The notes: generated by a model from the letters alone, not told the origin. A stretch of 64,000 nucleotides of DNA from Halalkalibaculum roseum (GCF_011059145.1 NZ_JAALLT010000001.1:727250-791249), one strand, 5' to 3'. Counted from the stretch's first letter, positions 36,690 to 48,500 are shown. Numbers and translations are program-made.

Positions 36690-39059
36690 ATGATAGAAAA
36701 GCTCTTTATCACTCTTATGATCTTCATATGGCCTGTTCTTGGATTCGCATCTCAGGCTTCAGACCTGTTTATGAAGAACCCGGTCGATACCGCGTTGATT
36801 GCTCAATCCATTGATCAAGCTCACCGGTTCTACAATGAGTCTGAGGCAGATAGCAGTTTGCTTTATGCGACTCAGGCACTAAGCTTATCAAAACAATTGC
36901 TCCATTCTCAGGCAGCTACAGCAGATGAGGAGGAATTAGGCAGAATTCAGACTTTAACTATTGAAAGCTATGCAATCTTCGCAAAGGCATACAGAACTTT
37001 TGACATAAAGGGTGCTGAGGATACACTATTCGCGGCAATGAAATACTTTCAAAAGATTGATGATTCTGAAAAGGGGGCAATTTATTCAGAGTTGGGAGAT
37101 ACCTATACACAAATGGGACAGGATGTGAAAGCGCTTAATTATAGCAATAAGGCGTTAGAGTCGTTTGAGGCTTCCGGTGATCAGTACAGCTATATGCACC
37201 AACTCACGAGTACAGGGCTGATTTTGCGAAATTTGGGCAACTATGGTGAATCACTAGAATATTTTATTGAATCACTTAATTCCGGTCGGCAACTAAATGA
37301 CAGCACGGCTATTGTCGAATCGCTGCTTGCTATGGGTTTTGTTTATATGTACGTGGAAAAGTGGAGTGACGCAATTGATAGTCAGAAGGAGGCACTTAAA
37401 CTATATCAGGTAGCTGATAACCAGTGGGGGATTGCACGTATTCACAACGACATGGGAGTAACCTACTATCGGAAAGGCGATATAGATTCTTCGCTAGTGC
37501 ATCACCGGAAGGCATTGGCGATGCGTCTCGAGTTAAATAATAGTTACGACACGTTTTCGAGCTACAGCTACATTGCAGATATACTGGCCGATCAGGGCGA
37601 TATTGTCGGTGCTATTGAGTTCTACGATAAAGCCCTTACATATGGTGATCAAATTGCTTTCAAGACAGAAATAGTGGCTGCTAATTTGAGACAAGGGTAT
37701 AACTACTTAATGTTATCTGATCTCGAAGATGCAAAGAAAAAATTCAACATAGCTTTAGAATTAAGTACTGAGGTAGGAGATACAACGGGAATGTCGAGAG
37801 CCCGTATGGGCCTGGCACAAGTGGCTATGTCAAAAGATGATTATAAAAATGCCATTGACCACCTCCTGCTTGCCGAACAAACAGCTCCGGAATCAAATCT
37901 GCGAATCAGGGAAAGCTTGTACCGTGAGATTGCGGAAACCTACTACAATCTCGGTGACTACAAAAAGGCTTACACGAACAGCCTGATCTTTTCGGAAGTG
38001 AAAGATTCTGCGCTAGCAGCTGAAAACCTTTCACAGATTAGCCGGATGACAAGTCTTATGGAGTTCGAAAATGAAATGGCGCTTAAGAGAGAGAACAATG
38101 AGAAAATGCTGGCCATTAAGCAGGCTGAGATTAACGAGGGAAAATTTATTCGAAATATCTTTCTGGGCGGGATGATATTTGCCGTCATCTTGGTCGGGAT
38201 TACTTTTTTCAGGTTTATAGAAAAGAAAAAACTAAGCAACAAACTCAACGACACGGTGAAAAATTTACAGTCAGCGCAAAGACAGCTGATTCATTCGGAA
38301 AAAATGGCGTCCTTGGGTGAACTTACCGCCGGAATTGCCCATGAAATCAAGAATCCTTTGAATTTTGTCAATAATTTCGCGGAAGTAAGTGAAGAGATGG
38401 TCGATGAAGCGGCTGAAGAGTTGGCAGAAGGGAATAGTGAAGAGGTTGGAGCGATATTGACAGGCATCCGGATTAACCTCGGAAAAATCAATCATCACGG
38501 CAAGCGCGCGGATTCAATTATCAAAGGCATGCTGCAGCATGCCCGTGGCGGATCGGGTAAAATGGAGCCGACAGATGTGAATGCCCTGATAAAAGAATTC
38601 ACCAACTTAGCATTTCACGGAATGCGCGCCGGGAAAGATCCGATGGATGTGGATATCGAGCTGGAATTGGATGAGAAGGTTAGAGAGGTTGACTTAATTG
38701 CCGAAGACTTTAGTAGGGTGATCGTAAATTTGTGTAATAATGCGTTTGATGCGATGAGGGAAAAACAGAATTCAGAATTGAGTATTCAAAATTCAGAAGA
38801 ATTTAGTCCAAAACTGTGTGTCCGAACTCGATTATCGGATTCAGAGAGTATCGTTATTGAGATCGAAGATAACGGACCGGGTATTCCGGATGAAATAAAG
38901 AATAACATTATGCAGCCTTTCTTCACAACTAAGAAAGGGGCACAAGGAACTGGTCTTGGACTGAGTATCACCAATGATATAATTAATGCTCATGGTGGAA
39001 GTCTGGACGTTGAATCAGAGCCAGGAAAGACAGTCTTTAAAATAATACTTAATGTTTAA
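36690..39059 (+). CDS. Membrane TPR-domain sensor histidine kinase
   Basis: The 789-aa protein has a signal peptide (residues 1-20), then about seven tetratricopeptide repeats in the periplasm (about 90-440), a coiled coil, one membrane helix (488-510), HisKA with His551 in LTAGIAHEIKNPLNFVNN, and an ATPase domain (NLCNNAFDAMREK, EDNGPGIPDE, GTGLGLSITNDII). The repeats may bind peptides or proteins outside the inner membrane. The kinase half is nearly the same as that of the propeller kinase at 45587, with identical stretches such as NAHGGSLDVESEPGKTVF-type endings. A small insert after MREK is built from repeated ATTCAGAA units (38770-38806). Confidence 0.94.
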   Translation: MIEKLFITLMIFIWPVLGFASQASDLFMKNPVDTALIAQSIDQAHRFYNESEADSSLLYATQALSLSKQLLHSQAATADEEELGRIQTLTIESYAIFAKAYRTFDIKGAEDTLFAAMKYFQKIDDSEKGAIYSELGDTYTQMGQDVKALNYSNKALESFEASGDQYSYMHQLTSTGLILRNLGNYGESLEYFIESLNSGRQLNDSTAIVESLLAMGFVYMYVEKWSDAIDSQKEALKLYQVADNQWGIARIHNDMGVTYYRKGDIDSSLVHHRKALAMRLELNNSYDTFSSYSYIADILADQGDIVGAIEFYDKALTYGDQIAFKTEIVAANLRQGYNYLMLSDLEDAKKKFNIALELSTEVGDTTGMSRARMGLAQVAMSKDDYKNAIDHLLLAEQTAPESNLRIRESLYREIAETYYNLGDYKKAYTNSLIFSEVKDSALAAENLSQISRMTSLMEFENEMALKRENNEKMLAIKQAEINEGKFIRNIFLGGMIFAVILVGITFFRFIEKKKLSNKLNDTVKNLQSAQRQLIHSEKMASLGELTAGIAHEIKNPLNFVNNFAEVSEEMVDEAAEELAEGNSEEVGAILTGIRINLGKINHHGKRADSIIKGMLQHARGGSGKMEPTDVNALIKEFTNLAFHGMRAGKDPMDVDIELELDEKVREVDLIAEDFSRVIVNLCNNAFDAMREKQNSELSIQNSEEFSPKLCVRTRLSDSESIVIEIEDNGPGIPDEIKNNIMQPFFTTKKGAQGTGLGLSITNDIINAHGGSLDVESEPGKTVFKIILNV

Positions 39060-39491
39060 AAGAAAGACTTATTCTCCCATTTAACCATTCATCAAAAAAA
39101 GTATAAGCCCTTAGAATGGACGGATGTAAAGGTTTTATGGTCTAATTGCTGGCAGATACAGTCTATATACCAGATTGTTATAGAAGATTGTAGAATTTAT
39201 ACCTACCGGCTATGGTGAAGAGTTGTTTAAAATTGGGACAATTGGAGGCGGACCAGGTCTTCATGTCAGCAGCTTTAGCAGCATAAGCAGACTTAGTTAA
39301 ACAGCAGCTTTGAGTATCTACACGGTGGAGCTTTGAAAGCTGCTAAAGCTGCCGGCCAGCTTCTTGGCACGTCTAAGGACGGAACCATAACGCGCATATT
39401 CAGGCAAAAAAATCGCTCCCTGTCGTAACCGTAATTTGCCCAACCCATCATTCATTATCTTTATCGACAATTATGAATTAAAGGGTTATCC
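39060..39491. other. Non-coding gap
   Basis: About 430 bases between convergent kinase genes. A short open stretch near 39320-39428 reads ALKAAKAAGQLLGTSKDGTI and then a basic end, loosely like a helix-turn-helix, but it has no start codon upstream and I treat it as a possible remnant. Nothing else is seen. Confidence 0.35.
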
Positions 39492-42400
39492 TCAAATGTT
39501 GGAATGGGCTCCTTGTATGTGTTCTTCAAATTGAAACTCCAATCTGAATTTTCCTTTGGTCTGAACATTAAAATCACCAGCCAGCTGTTTCAGCAATGTA
39601 TGAATCAAGGTGTGTCCTAGACCGGCGGTACCTGTAAATTCAATGTCATCAGGATATCCTTTTCCATTATCTTCATAAATGACGTTAATGTTATGATCCG
39701 AGCGTGTGATGTTGACCGTAATTTCTCCACGTTCATTGTTTGCGAAGGCGTATTTTAATGAATTTGTGATAAGCTCATTTAACATTAGGCCTAATGGAAT
39801 TGCCTGGTTAATATTCAAACTGTCCAGATTAACTTCCGTATTCATGACTACCTCTTTATTATCAAAACTGATGCTATCCTCAATAGTTGATACAAGATTT
39901 TTGATATACTCCTCGAAGGGTATGTCTGCAAAATTATCCGACTGATAAAGCAGCTCGTGCACCATTGCAATGGAATGGATTCGGTTACTACTCTTTTTAA
40001 GGATCTCCTTGAATTTTTGGTCCTCAATATCCTCTAATTGAAGTATTATGAGACCAGAGATAATAGCCAGGTTATTTTTTACCCTATGGTGAATCTCAGA
40101 AAGTAACAGCTCTTTCTCTTTTAGTGACTTTTTAATTATTTGTTCGTTAGCTTTGCGTTCGGTGATATCAGAAGATATCCCGATGACAGCTACCAAATTG
40201 CCCGTTTCATCAATCACGGGAGAATTGGTTACCATGGCCAGAAAAACGGATCCGTCTTTACGACTCACTTCGAATTCACCATACCAGCTTTCTCCGGCAA
40301 GTAATTTGGAAAAAATATCAGAAGCCAGTTCTCGCGAGGCTATAGAAGGAGTGATATCAATAATATTTTCGCCCAGCGCTTCCTTTGTCGACCAGCCATA
40401 AAGCTGTTCGGCCGCACGATTCCAATATATAATTTTTCCATCCGGATCCGTGGATATGACTGCTTCTCCTATTTCATTCAGCAATCGGGAGTTAAACTTT
40501 AGCTTTTCCTCCACTTGTTTGCGCTCGGTAATATCCGTAGCTATCCCACCGGTAGATTTTCCCACTCCCGGGATCTCGCCCATGGGAAACATATTGGTAA
40601 GATAGTGGCAATCCCCCCGGAGGGTAGAGACCTTCTCTTCATATTTAATTGGCCGGTTGGTATCCAATACTTTTTTATCATTTTTTTGAAACTCCCTGGC
40701 CGTTACTTTATCAATAAGCTCAAAAGCTGTTTTCCCGATTACCTGCTTGTCGCTCAGTTCAAATATCTTCTTCCACTTCTCATTCACAAATTGGTGCCTG
40801 CCTTCACGGTCACGCACCCAGATCGCCGCCTCCGTCTTGTCGGAGATGGTCTCTAGCAGCAACCGACTTCGCTCTGATGCAATTTTAGTTCGTTTTTGGT
40901 TATCAATATCCTGAAAACTCACGCTCAGGTGTTTACAAATCCCATCTTCATCCATTTCAGGCTCACCGATAGATCGGGTCCAAAGCTCCTCCCCGTTAGT
41001 CGTATTAATCCGCAATTCCACATCAAAAGACTTGCCATGGTTAATAGCATTTTCAACGGATCGGGTCATGGTTTTCCTGTCTTCGCCGGATTTGTAAAAA
41101 CAAAAGACCGTTTCCAAATCGGGCAGATAATCTTCAGATACATCGAAAATTTGTTTCACCATGTCAGACCAGTACACCACGTACTTATCCAAATCCAATT
41201 CCCAATAGCCGATTCGAGAAATCTGACTCATTTTATCCAGCCTGCGTTCTTTCTCCAGCAGCTCCCGCCTGTTCATCAAGTGATTGATTTTTAATACCAA
41301 ATGACTGGCAATAGAGTCTATCAGTGCTACCTCTTCCTTGATAAAGGGACCTTCGTCTAATACAGGCATATCTTGCAGGTAAACAACGCTTATTTTGAGT
41401 AGAAGCCCATTTAAACATTCCCGTTCAATCTCTAATTTCCAATCGGTATCACGATATTCGTTACTTTGGTATACCCGTTCTCCAAATTCTATGGATGCGG
41501 CGGTTATATGTGGGTACTGCCAGCCCGGTGCCAGAAGGCTTACAGCTTTTCCAAGCAGTTTTTGAATTGACGTCCCTCCAAGGGAAGAAATATTATACAG
41601 GCAGGTCTGCTCCTTAATCCGTTCTTGCAGATTCACCAGTGCCTCTTCCCGTTCTTTTTCCAAAAGCTTTCTTTTGGTAATATCCTCCTGAATCCCAATG
41701 AATTTTTGCTTTTCCTTTACCTTATCGTAGAACGGGTTAACATCAATTTCAAACCATTTTTTTTCGCCTTCATTGGTGTATATTAAAAATTCCTGCCTGA
41801 ATGGTTGTTCTTGCCTGAAGCTGGAAATGCCCTCTTGAATTGACGCAGCATCGGTCTCGTTTCCCGCCAGTAATTCTCCGAAGCCCGTACCGATGAAATC
41901 CTTGGATTCATATCCCGTGGCTTTTAAAAAGGAATCATTTACCCACTCCACTTCTATTTTATCGTTGAATATGATCACTCCGTTGTGCATCCTGCTGGCG
42001 ACCTGCGAAAGTTTTCTAATCTCCTCGTTTCTGCTTTCCTCCTCAGTTACATCACGAAAGGTTCCATAAATGCGTACGGTTCTTCCCTCTACTTGCTGTG
42101 GCACTCCTGAAACATGAATCAGCTTCTTCGCATCGTTATCTCTTGAAGATTGAAGAATTTTATCGAAGGCAAGTCCATCTTTGATGGATTTTTCGATAGC
42201 GCACTTGAATATTTCCTGTGATTCGGTATCCAATTTTTCGATCAGCGTTTTTCCAGCCAGCTCCAAACCATCAGGCAGATCAAAGAGATCAAGTACCAAG
42301 CCGTTGCAATAGATTCTGTCAAGCATGAGGTCCAACTCCCATCCACCGACATTAGACATTACTTCCGAATGTTTCCGAATCGCCCGAAGCCGTTTCCGCT

Positions 42401-43142
42401 CTGATATATCCTGAACATAGGAGATAATGTAATTCCCGAACCTCTCATCCTCAATCTGTGTTATCGTTGACTTTACATAGCAATCCCTGTTATCCTTGCG
42501 TATCAGTTTCCACTCATTGGTGAAGACCCCGCCCTCCGAAATAATTCTATTAAATACATTTTCCGCCTCGACTAATTTCTCCTTCTCATTCAGGTCCAGA
42601 TATGACATGCCGACCAATTCTTCATCCGAGTAACCTGTCAGTTCCGTAAATTGGTTATTTACCTTGGTGAATTTTCCGTCTTTATCAATGATGGCTACGG
42701 AAAGTCCGGAAGCATTAAACGTAGCCAGAACCAGCTGGTGTTTAAGCTGGTTCTCTCTTTGCGATTCGTAGTTTTTCAGCTCTCTTTCAACGGATATTCC
42801 CAGCCTTCCGAGATTATTTTTAAGGCAATAATCATTCACCCCTTTTCTAACGGCATCAACGGCTTGCTCCTCGCCTATAAAACCCGAACATAGGATAAAG
42901 GGTATGTCAGGGATTCTATCGCGGACAATCTTTAAGGCATCTAAGCCCGTAAAACCAGGCAGATTGTAATCCGAAATTATGATATCGGGTATAGCCTTGT
43001 CCAGGAATGCCTTAAGGTCTTCGACGGAATCAACAATTGCAAAGTCAAAGATCGAATCCGATTTTTTTAGCTCAAGCCTGATTAGCTCGGCGTCATCCCT
43101 ATCGTCTTCAACGATTAAGACGGTATAGTTTTTATTTGTCAT
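39492..43142 (-). CDS. REC-multi-PAS hybrid sensor kinase, HisKA_2 type (1216 aa)
   Basis: The N-terminal receiver (Asp in IIISDYNLPGFTGLD, with VEDDRDDAEL) is followed by six or more PAS/PAC units and a GAF-like stretch near 545-640 (CLYNISSLGGTSIQKLLGK). The kinase end has histidines 1018-1019 in SEIHHRVKNNLAIISGL and an HWE-like ATPase (NELITNSLKYAFANNERG, YEDNGKGYPDDI). It has no membrane segment. Its start overlaps the stop of the receiver gene at 43132 by 11 bases, so kinase and receivers are in one operon. It is the paralogue of the 24283 protein, with the same order of REC, PAS chain and HisKA_2. Confidence 0.94.
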   Translation of the reverse strand: MTNKNYTVLIVEDDRDDAELIRLELKKSDSIFDFAIVDSVEDLKAFLDKAIPDIIISDYNLPGFTGLDALKIVRDRIPDIPFILCSGFIGEEQAVDAVRKGVNDYCLKNNLGRLGISVERELKNYESQRENQLKHQLVLATFNASGLSVAIIDKDGKFTKVNNQFTELTGYSDEELVGMSYLDLNEKEKLVEAENVFNRIISEGGVFTNEWKLIRKDNRDCYVKSTITQIEDERFGNYIISYVQDISERKRLRAIRKHSEVMSNVGGWELDLMLDRIYCNGLVLDLFDLPDGLELAGKTLIEKLDTESQEIFKCAIEKSIKDGLAFDKILQSSRDNDAKKLIHVSGVPQQVEGRTVRIYGTFRDVTEEESRNEEIRKLSQVASRMHNGVIIFNDKIEVEWVNDSFLKATGYESKDFIGTGFGELLAGNETDAASIQEGISSFRQEQPFRQEFLIYTNEGEKKWFEIDVNPFYDKVKEKQKFIGIQEDITKRKLLEKEREEALVNLQERIKEQTCLYNISSLGGTSIQKLLGKAVSLLAPGWQYPHITAASIEFGERVYQSNEYRDTDWKLEIERECLNGLLLKISVVYLQDMPVLDEGPFIKEEVALIDSIASHLVLKINHLMNRRELLEKERRLDKMSQISRIGYWELDLDKYVVYWSDMVKQIFDVSEDYLPDLETVFCFYKSGEDRKTMTRSVENAINHGKSFDVELRINTTNGEELWTRSIGEPEMDEDGICKHLSVSFQDIDNQKRTKIASERSRLLLETISDKTEAAIWVRDREGRHQFVNEKWKKIFELSDKQVIGKTAFELIDKVTAREFQKNDKKVLDTNRPIKYEEKVSTLRGDCHYLTNMFPMGEIPGVGKSTGGIATDITERKQVEEKLKFNSRLLNEIGEAVISTDPDGKIIYWNRAAEQLYGWSTKEALGENIIDITPSIASRELASDIFSKLLAGESWYGEFEVSRKDGSVFLAMVTNSPVIDETGNLVAVIGISSDITERKANEQIIKKSLKEKELLLSEIHHRVKNNLAIISGLIILQLEDIEDQKFKEILKKSSNRIHSIAMVHELLYQSDNFADIPFEEYIKNLVSTIEDSISFDNKEVVMNTEVNLDSLNINQAIPLGLMLNELITNSLKYAFANNERGEITVNITRSDHNINVIYEDNGKGYPDDIEFTGTAGLGHTLIHTLLKQLAGDFNVQTKGKFRLEFQFEEHIQGAHSNI

Positions 43143-43578
43143 TTAAGTAGGGTTGATTTATAGCCAGCCAATAGACTCCCAGGTTATTTACCACCTCAAC
43201 AAAACCCTTGTAATCCACCGGTTTACGTACATAGCTGTTGGCTCCAAGTTCATAACCTTTTAAAATATCTTCTTCTTCCTTGGAAGAAGTCAGAATCACT
43301 ACCGGAATCAATTTTGTAGGTTTTTTACTTTTAATCTCTCTCAGTACTTCGTGACCGTCAATTTTCGGGAGCATCAAATCAAGCAATATGATCATAGGCA
43401 GGCCTCTTTTGTCTACTCCTTCGGAATGATTACCAAAAAGAAAAGCCAATGCTTCTTCACCATCCTCAACAACATGAATTTCATTGGCAAAATTATTTTT
43501 CTTGAATGCCAGCATGGTCAGCTCGACGTCGTCGGGATTATCTTCCACCAGTAGTATATACGGTTCCTGATTTTTCAC
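43132..43578 (-). CDS. Rcp1-like receiver-only response regulator
   Basis: The 148-aa receiver has LVEDNPDDVELTMLAFKK, Asp67 in IILLDLMLPKIDG, TSSKEEEDILKGYELGANSY and KPVDYKGF. It lies between two kinase genes and overlaps both: 4 bases with the kinase at 43575 (ATGA-type) and 11 bases with the REC-PAS kinase that follows. This makes a three-gene phosphorelay unit. It is closely related to the receiver at 30259. Confidence 0.95.
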   Translation of the reverse strand: MKNQEPYILLVEDNPDDVELTMLAFKKNNFANEIHVVEDGEEALAFLFGNHSEGVDKRGLPMIILLDLMLPKIDGHEVLREIKSKKPTKLIPVVILTSSKEEEDILKGYELGANSYVRKPVDYKGFVEVVNNLGVYWLAINQPYLNDK

Positions 43579-44693
43579 TTGGTCTCCTGCGGTTTGTTTT
43601 CTGTTAGATAAAAATAGAAGGTTGCTCCCTTTTCCGGTTTGCTCTCAGCCCAGATTCGTCCCCCATGCCGGTTGATTATGCGCTGAACCGTAGCCAGGCC
43701 GATGCCGGTTCCTTCGAACTTTTTTTCGCTATGAAGTCGCTGAAATGCCCTGAAGAGTTTCCCCGCAAATTTCATATCGAAACCGACTCCGTTATCCTGA
43801 ACGTAATATGTTTTCCGATTCTTATGTACTGTAGAGCCCACCTTGATTTGAGCCGGTTTCCGGTCGGATGAAAATTTCCAGGCATTGGAGAGCAGGTTTT
43901 GCATCAGTGAGCGAAACAGCCCTTTATCGGCATGAATCCCAAGATCCCCTTCGTTATGAAATGCTACCTCGCGTTCCGTATCCCACTCTCTCAACTCCTC
44001 GACCAGTTCCAGTGCCAAAGTTCCAAGATCAAAGTATTCGGTCTCGATATTTTTTTTCGAAATTCGGGATAGTTTCAGAAGGTCATCGATAAGACTGCCC
44101 ATTTTCTGGGCGGCAACTCGAATGCGATTCAGGTAGTGTTTGCCTGTTTCATCAAGTTGTTCGCTGTATTCGTTTAACAATTCCTGACTAAACCCATCGA
44201 GCCTTCTCAAAGGAGCTCTCAAGTCGTGCGCTACCGAATAGGTAAAGGATTCTAACTCATCAATTGCTGACTCAAGCTGCACACTCTGCCTTACAAACCC
44301 TTTATCCAATCCTTTTTTTTGTGACTCTTCTCCAGGCATGTCATTAAAAGTAATACCTACCACCTGTTTTGAAATAAACCAGACAAAGCCGCCTACTTGT
44401 TTGCCTGACTTCCCGGTACCTTCCCGCTCTACCTCCCAATGTTTCGTCTTACCGGTTGAAATAGTATCCAGTATGATGTCTGTTAAGACCGTTTGGGCAA
44501 GCCCCGGATACATCTCCCTCCATGGCTTTCCATTATTGGATTTCATTTCCATACCGGTAACCCGGCAAGCGGCTTCATTAACGTTGACTTGTCGGAAGGA
44601 AGGAGGAGTACAGGTATCATCTAATTCCAATACCAGCAATCCTGATGGAAAAGATTCAAACATACTTTGATCAAGGTCAGAGCACAAATTCAT
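43575..44693 (-). CDS. PAS-HisKA sensor histidine kinase, phytochrome-kinase-like C-terminus
   Basis: The 372-aa protein has an N-terminal PAS-like domain (about 10-120), HisKA with His156 in FTYSVAHDLRAPLRRLDGFS, and an ATPase (NLLSNAWKFSSD, VQDNGVGFD, GTGIGLATVQRII). It ends ATFYFYLTENKP. It has the same HDLRAPLRR signature and gene order as the 30683 kinase. It is the first gene of the three-gene operon 44693-39492. It should pass phosphate to the receiver next to it. Confidence 0.94.
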   Translation of the reverse strand: MNLCSDLDQSMFESFPSGLLVLELDDTCTPPSFRQVNVNEAACRVTGMEMKSNNGKPWREMYPGLAQTVLTDIILDTISTGKTKHWEVEREGTGKSGKQVGGFVWFISKQVVGITFNDMPGEESQKKGLDKGFVRQSVQLESAIDELESFTYSVAHDLRAPLRRLDGFSQELLNEYSEQLDETGKHYLNRIRVAAQKMGSLIDDLLKLSRISKKNIETEYFDLGTLALELVEELREWDTEREVAFHNEGDLGIHADKGLFRSLMQNLLSNAWKFSSDRKPAQIKVGSTVHKNRKTYYVQDNGVGFDMKFAGKLFRAFQRLHSEKKFEGTGIGLATVQRIINRHGGRIWAESKPEKGATFYFYLTENKPQETK

Positions 44694-45051
44694 AAAACTC
44701 GGATAAAATGACAGGCAAGTAAAGCTTAAGAGCTTTTAAGAAGGGTGGTATCAGTGAATCTGATTACGAATAGAAGCTCCGATATCCAAGTTTCATGTTG
44801 CCTATAGATGGCAAGGAACCTCAACATATTTCCTTGTGCGGTTTTAATTACAGCATAGCAAGATACGGCTATCATAAGCCTGAACCTATTATTATCTATG
44901 CTGTTTTAGAAATAGGCATAATGGTAGGTACTGTCTCACAATTCCGGTTTTTACCGTATCAGAATAGTTTTACTTAAAGGGTTAATTGTTATTTGGAAAT
45001 TTTGAGATAGGTTATTTTTCACGCGGATAAGACCGGCCTAAAAGCAGGCGC
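44694..45051. other. Non-coding gap upstream of the kinase operon
   Basis: About 360 bases with no gene. A short forward frame at 44795-44977 has no support. The kinase promoter on the reverse strand should be here. Confidence 0.35.
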
Positions 45052-45388
45052 TTCAAAAAAATCCAGAAAAATATTACAGATTCAGTTTCGGTGTTAATCA
45101 AATAGCAGATCTTTAATAGTATGCATCCACGCTGGTTCAATCTGACTTCCTACCACCCGCCGTTTTAAAGGTACCCCTTCCGGCAAGATAAGATTTGAAA
45201 TATTAATGGTTTAATACATAAGGAGGGCACCGACATCACGACACGTTTCTGAAAAACTTTTAAGTAAAACGGTATTGAGTAAAGTTTCCTACTAAGTTTT
45301 CAAAAAGATGTCGTTTCTGTCGTATTGGCTTGTTAGGAGAGGGGAATGTAGCTGTCAAGTGTATGTTAGCTTGATTTTAGCAGCACTA
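45052..45388 (+). repeat. Long non-coding direct repeat, copy 2
   Basis: This is the partner of 33304-33640, in the same orientation, with a 43-base identical block at 45258-45300. A 75-codon frame at 45308-45535 begins inside the repeat, but is not kept in copy 1, so it is not called. The copy lies 200 bases upstream of the propeller kinase. The rest to 45586 holds no gene. Confidence 0.85.
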
Positions 45389-45586
45389 GCAGCCTGCTTC
45401 GCGAGTATCAATCTACAGTCAATTATCAACTCATGGAGTGATTCAATTCGGAGCATCTTTTTCGATTTTGAAACCAGTACCAATTTAGCTAAAATCCTTA
45501 ATATAACGCTGTCTTTTCCATTGGTATATGTATAGAATTTTTACGCATTTAGGGAGTCTGCATCTACAATCTCTTCAAAAACTTTT

Positions 45587-48500
45587 ATGAATGTAAAAAA
45601 AATTTCAGCATTCTTAGTACTTGCGGTATATTTTTTCTGCTTCGTTCCAGATAATTCAAAAGCCCAGCATGGCAGTCAAGAAGTGGATAATGCCATCCTT
45701 TTACTTGGTAAGGATTCGGAGATTCCAGCTCTAGGACCTGTTGAAATTACACCCATAAATGCACCAGGAACAACCATTACAGAGGATATTCATGGTTTTA
45801 TGTGGTTTGGAGGCAATAATGGTCTTTATCGCTACGATGGGAGTGACTTTATTCACTACCAGCATGATCCACTTGATTCTACCTCATTGTCAGAAACATG
45901 GGTAGAGAGTTTATACGCTGATTCCGATGGTTACTTGTGGATTGGTACATTCGGCGGGGGACTCAATAAACTGGATCCTGTAACGGATACATTTACACAT
46001 TTTACCCATGATGCAGAAAACCCAACAAGTCTCAGTCAGGATACGGTAACGGTTATGCTGGAGGACAGCAGAGGTACCCTTTGGATTGGAACGCATGGTG
46101 GTCTTAACCGTTTTGACAAATCAACCGGCGAATTTACCAGGTATCTTCATGAATCGAATGATACTACCAGCCTCAGCAATAATCAGGTGCGAGCACTATA
46201 TGAAGACTCGCGGGGTACACTCTGGGTCGGCACCGGGAGTCCGGCCCCAACTGAAACTCCTGTGGGAGAAGGGGGGCTAAACCGCTTTCATCCTGAATCA
46301 CAAACATTTACACGTTACCTGCATGACCCGGCCGACTCGACAAGCCTGATCAACAATAAAGTGATGAGCATATATGAAGATTCCCGTGGAACGTTTTGGG
46401 TTGGGACTCTTGGGGATGGGTTACATTCGATGAATCGTGCGTCGGGCACGTTCACCCGACATTGGTTCGATTCTACTGACCAAACAAAGGTGAGTCGCCC
46501 TTTTTTGGATAGTGATAGCGAACTATCAAGTGATTGTGTAGGATTCCCATGTGGCGGAGTTACCTTTATCCACGAAGACAAAAATGGGATGATGTGGGTA
46601 GGTGGACTTTACGGAGGACTAAATCGATACAACCTGAAAACAGGCGCTATGAGCCACCATGATGCAAATAATAGTGGATTTGTTTATAATCAAGTCTGGT
46701 CTATTCATGAGTCCCATGACGGAACACTATGGGTGGGTACATGGAGTGGTGCGTACAAAGTCAATGCTCCAGTGAATTTATTTCCTCAATTCTTATTAGG
46801 TAATGATGACTTCATATCTATTTTGGGTATGAATAACTCTGTATCTACAATTCAAGAAGATCTAGATCATAGACTTTGGGTTTCTTATTATGATTTTGGA
46901 CTGGTTAGAATCGATCGAAGGACTGGCATCTTCACTCACTTTCAATCTCAAGAAAGTAATCCTGACAGTCTTGTTTCAAATTACATTAATAGTACAGCAA
47001 TTGACCCAAATGGTAATGTGTGGATATCACACTTTTCCGGGGGGATAAGTAAATATAATAACGCTGAAAATAACTTTCGGCGATTATTCAGCGACGACGA
47101 GAACCTTAATACCAGTACGGAAATTATTATTGACCGTAAAGGGCAGTTGTGGGTCGGTACCCTTGGACCAGGTCTTTACCACATTGATTCCGAGTCTCAA
47201 TCGATTATTAATCACTATGGCAATAACGTAAATGATCCGAACAGCCTGGTTGACACCAGAATTACCACAATTTACGAAAGTAACATAGGTAGTATATGGG
47301 TGGGAACTATGGGCGGACTAAACGTTATTGAACGCTCTCTAAAAAATCAATCCAACCAACCTACCATACGTAGTTTTCTTCAAGGATTGCAGATAAACAC
47401 TATTTTAGAAGATGAAAATTCTAAGATTTGGGTTGGTACACGAGCCAACGGACTCATTCACCTGGATCCATCAACCGGGCGGTGGGTCAACTACACATCA
47501 GAAAATGGACTTCCTACCAATACTGTAGTTTCACTAATCTTTGATGATTTTGGATTCATTTGGATTGCTACGGTAGAAGGGCAATCGAATAATCCATCTG
47601 ATGGCAAACTCACTCGCTTTAACCCGAATACAGGTGAGGTTACAAATTTTACATCACAAGAGGGACTTCCAGAGATTGGGTTTTATTATTCTGCGTTGAA
47701 AACACACGATGGGTTACTCTTCTTTGGTGGTATCGGTGGGTTTACGTTTTTTGATCCCTCTATGATACAAGACCCAACCTTTACATCTCCAAAAATTGCA
47801 CTGACTGGACTACAACTTTCAAATGAAGCGATCACACCCACAACAAGTGGAGTTTTGAACCGCCCGATCTATATGGAGGATCAAATTGAGTTAACGCATC
47901 GTCAAAATGAGGTTACATTTGATTATAAAGCATTTGCATACAGAAACTTCAATCAGATTGAATATCAGTATCAGCTTGAACCATATGATTCAGATTGGGT
48001 GAATGCAAGAACTCAACAAAGTGCTCGTTATTCACGTGTGCCACCTGGAGAGTATCGCTTTCGTGTCCGAACAATTGACGATCGAGGTAGAGTTAGTCCG
48101 GAAGAGGCAGCTCTTGGCGTTACGATTCTTCCACCTTGGTGGCGAACATGGTGGGCCTATGGGTTGTATGCGTTGATCTTTGCGGCCGGTGTGTTTTCAG
48201 TGGACCGTTTTCAGCGAAACAGACTAATTGCCAAAGAACGTGAACGGGCACGTGACCGTGAGTTAGAACAAGAGAAGAAACACTCTCATCAACTTGAACA
48301 AGCCTACTCCAAACTTGAAGATTCTCTCCAAAAACTTACTGCCGCCCAGGATCAGCTCGTACAACAGGAAAAGCTGGCTTCGCTGGGACAGCTCACAGCC
48401 GGTATTGCCCATGAAATCAAGACTCCACTGAATTTCGTAAATAATTTTTCGGACCTCTCTGTCGATTTGATTGAAGAAGCCAGACTGGAACTTAAGAATG

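Noticed and set aside
45308-45535. 75-codon frame with a hydrophobic stretch
   Set aside because: It begins inside the long repeat and the frame is not kept in the other copy.
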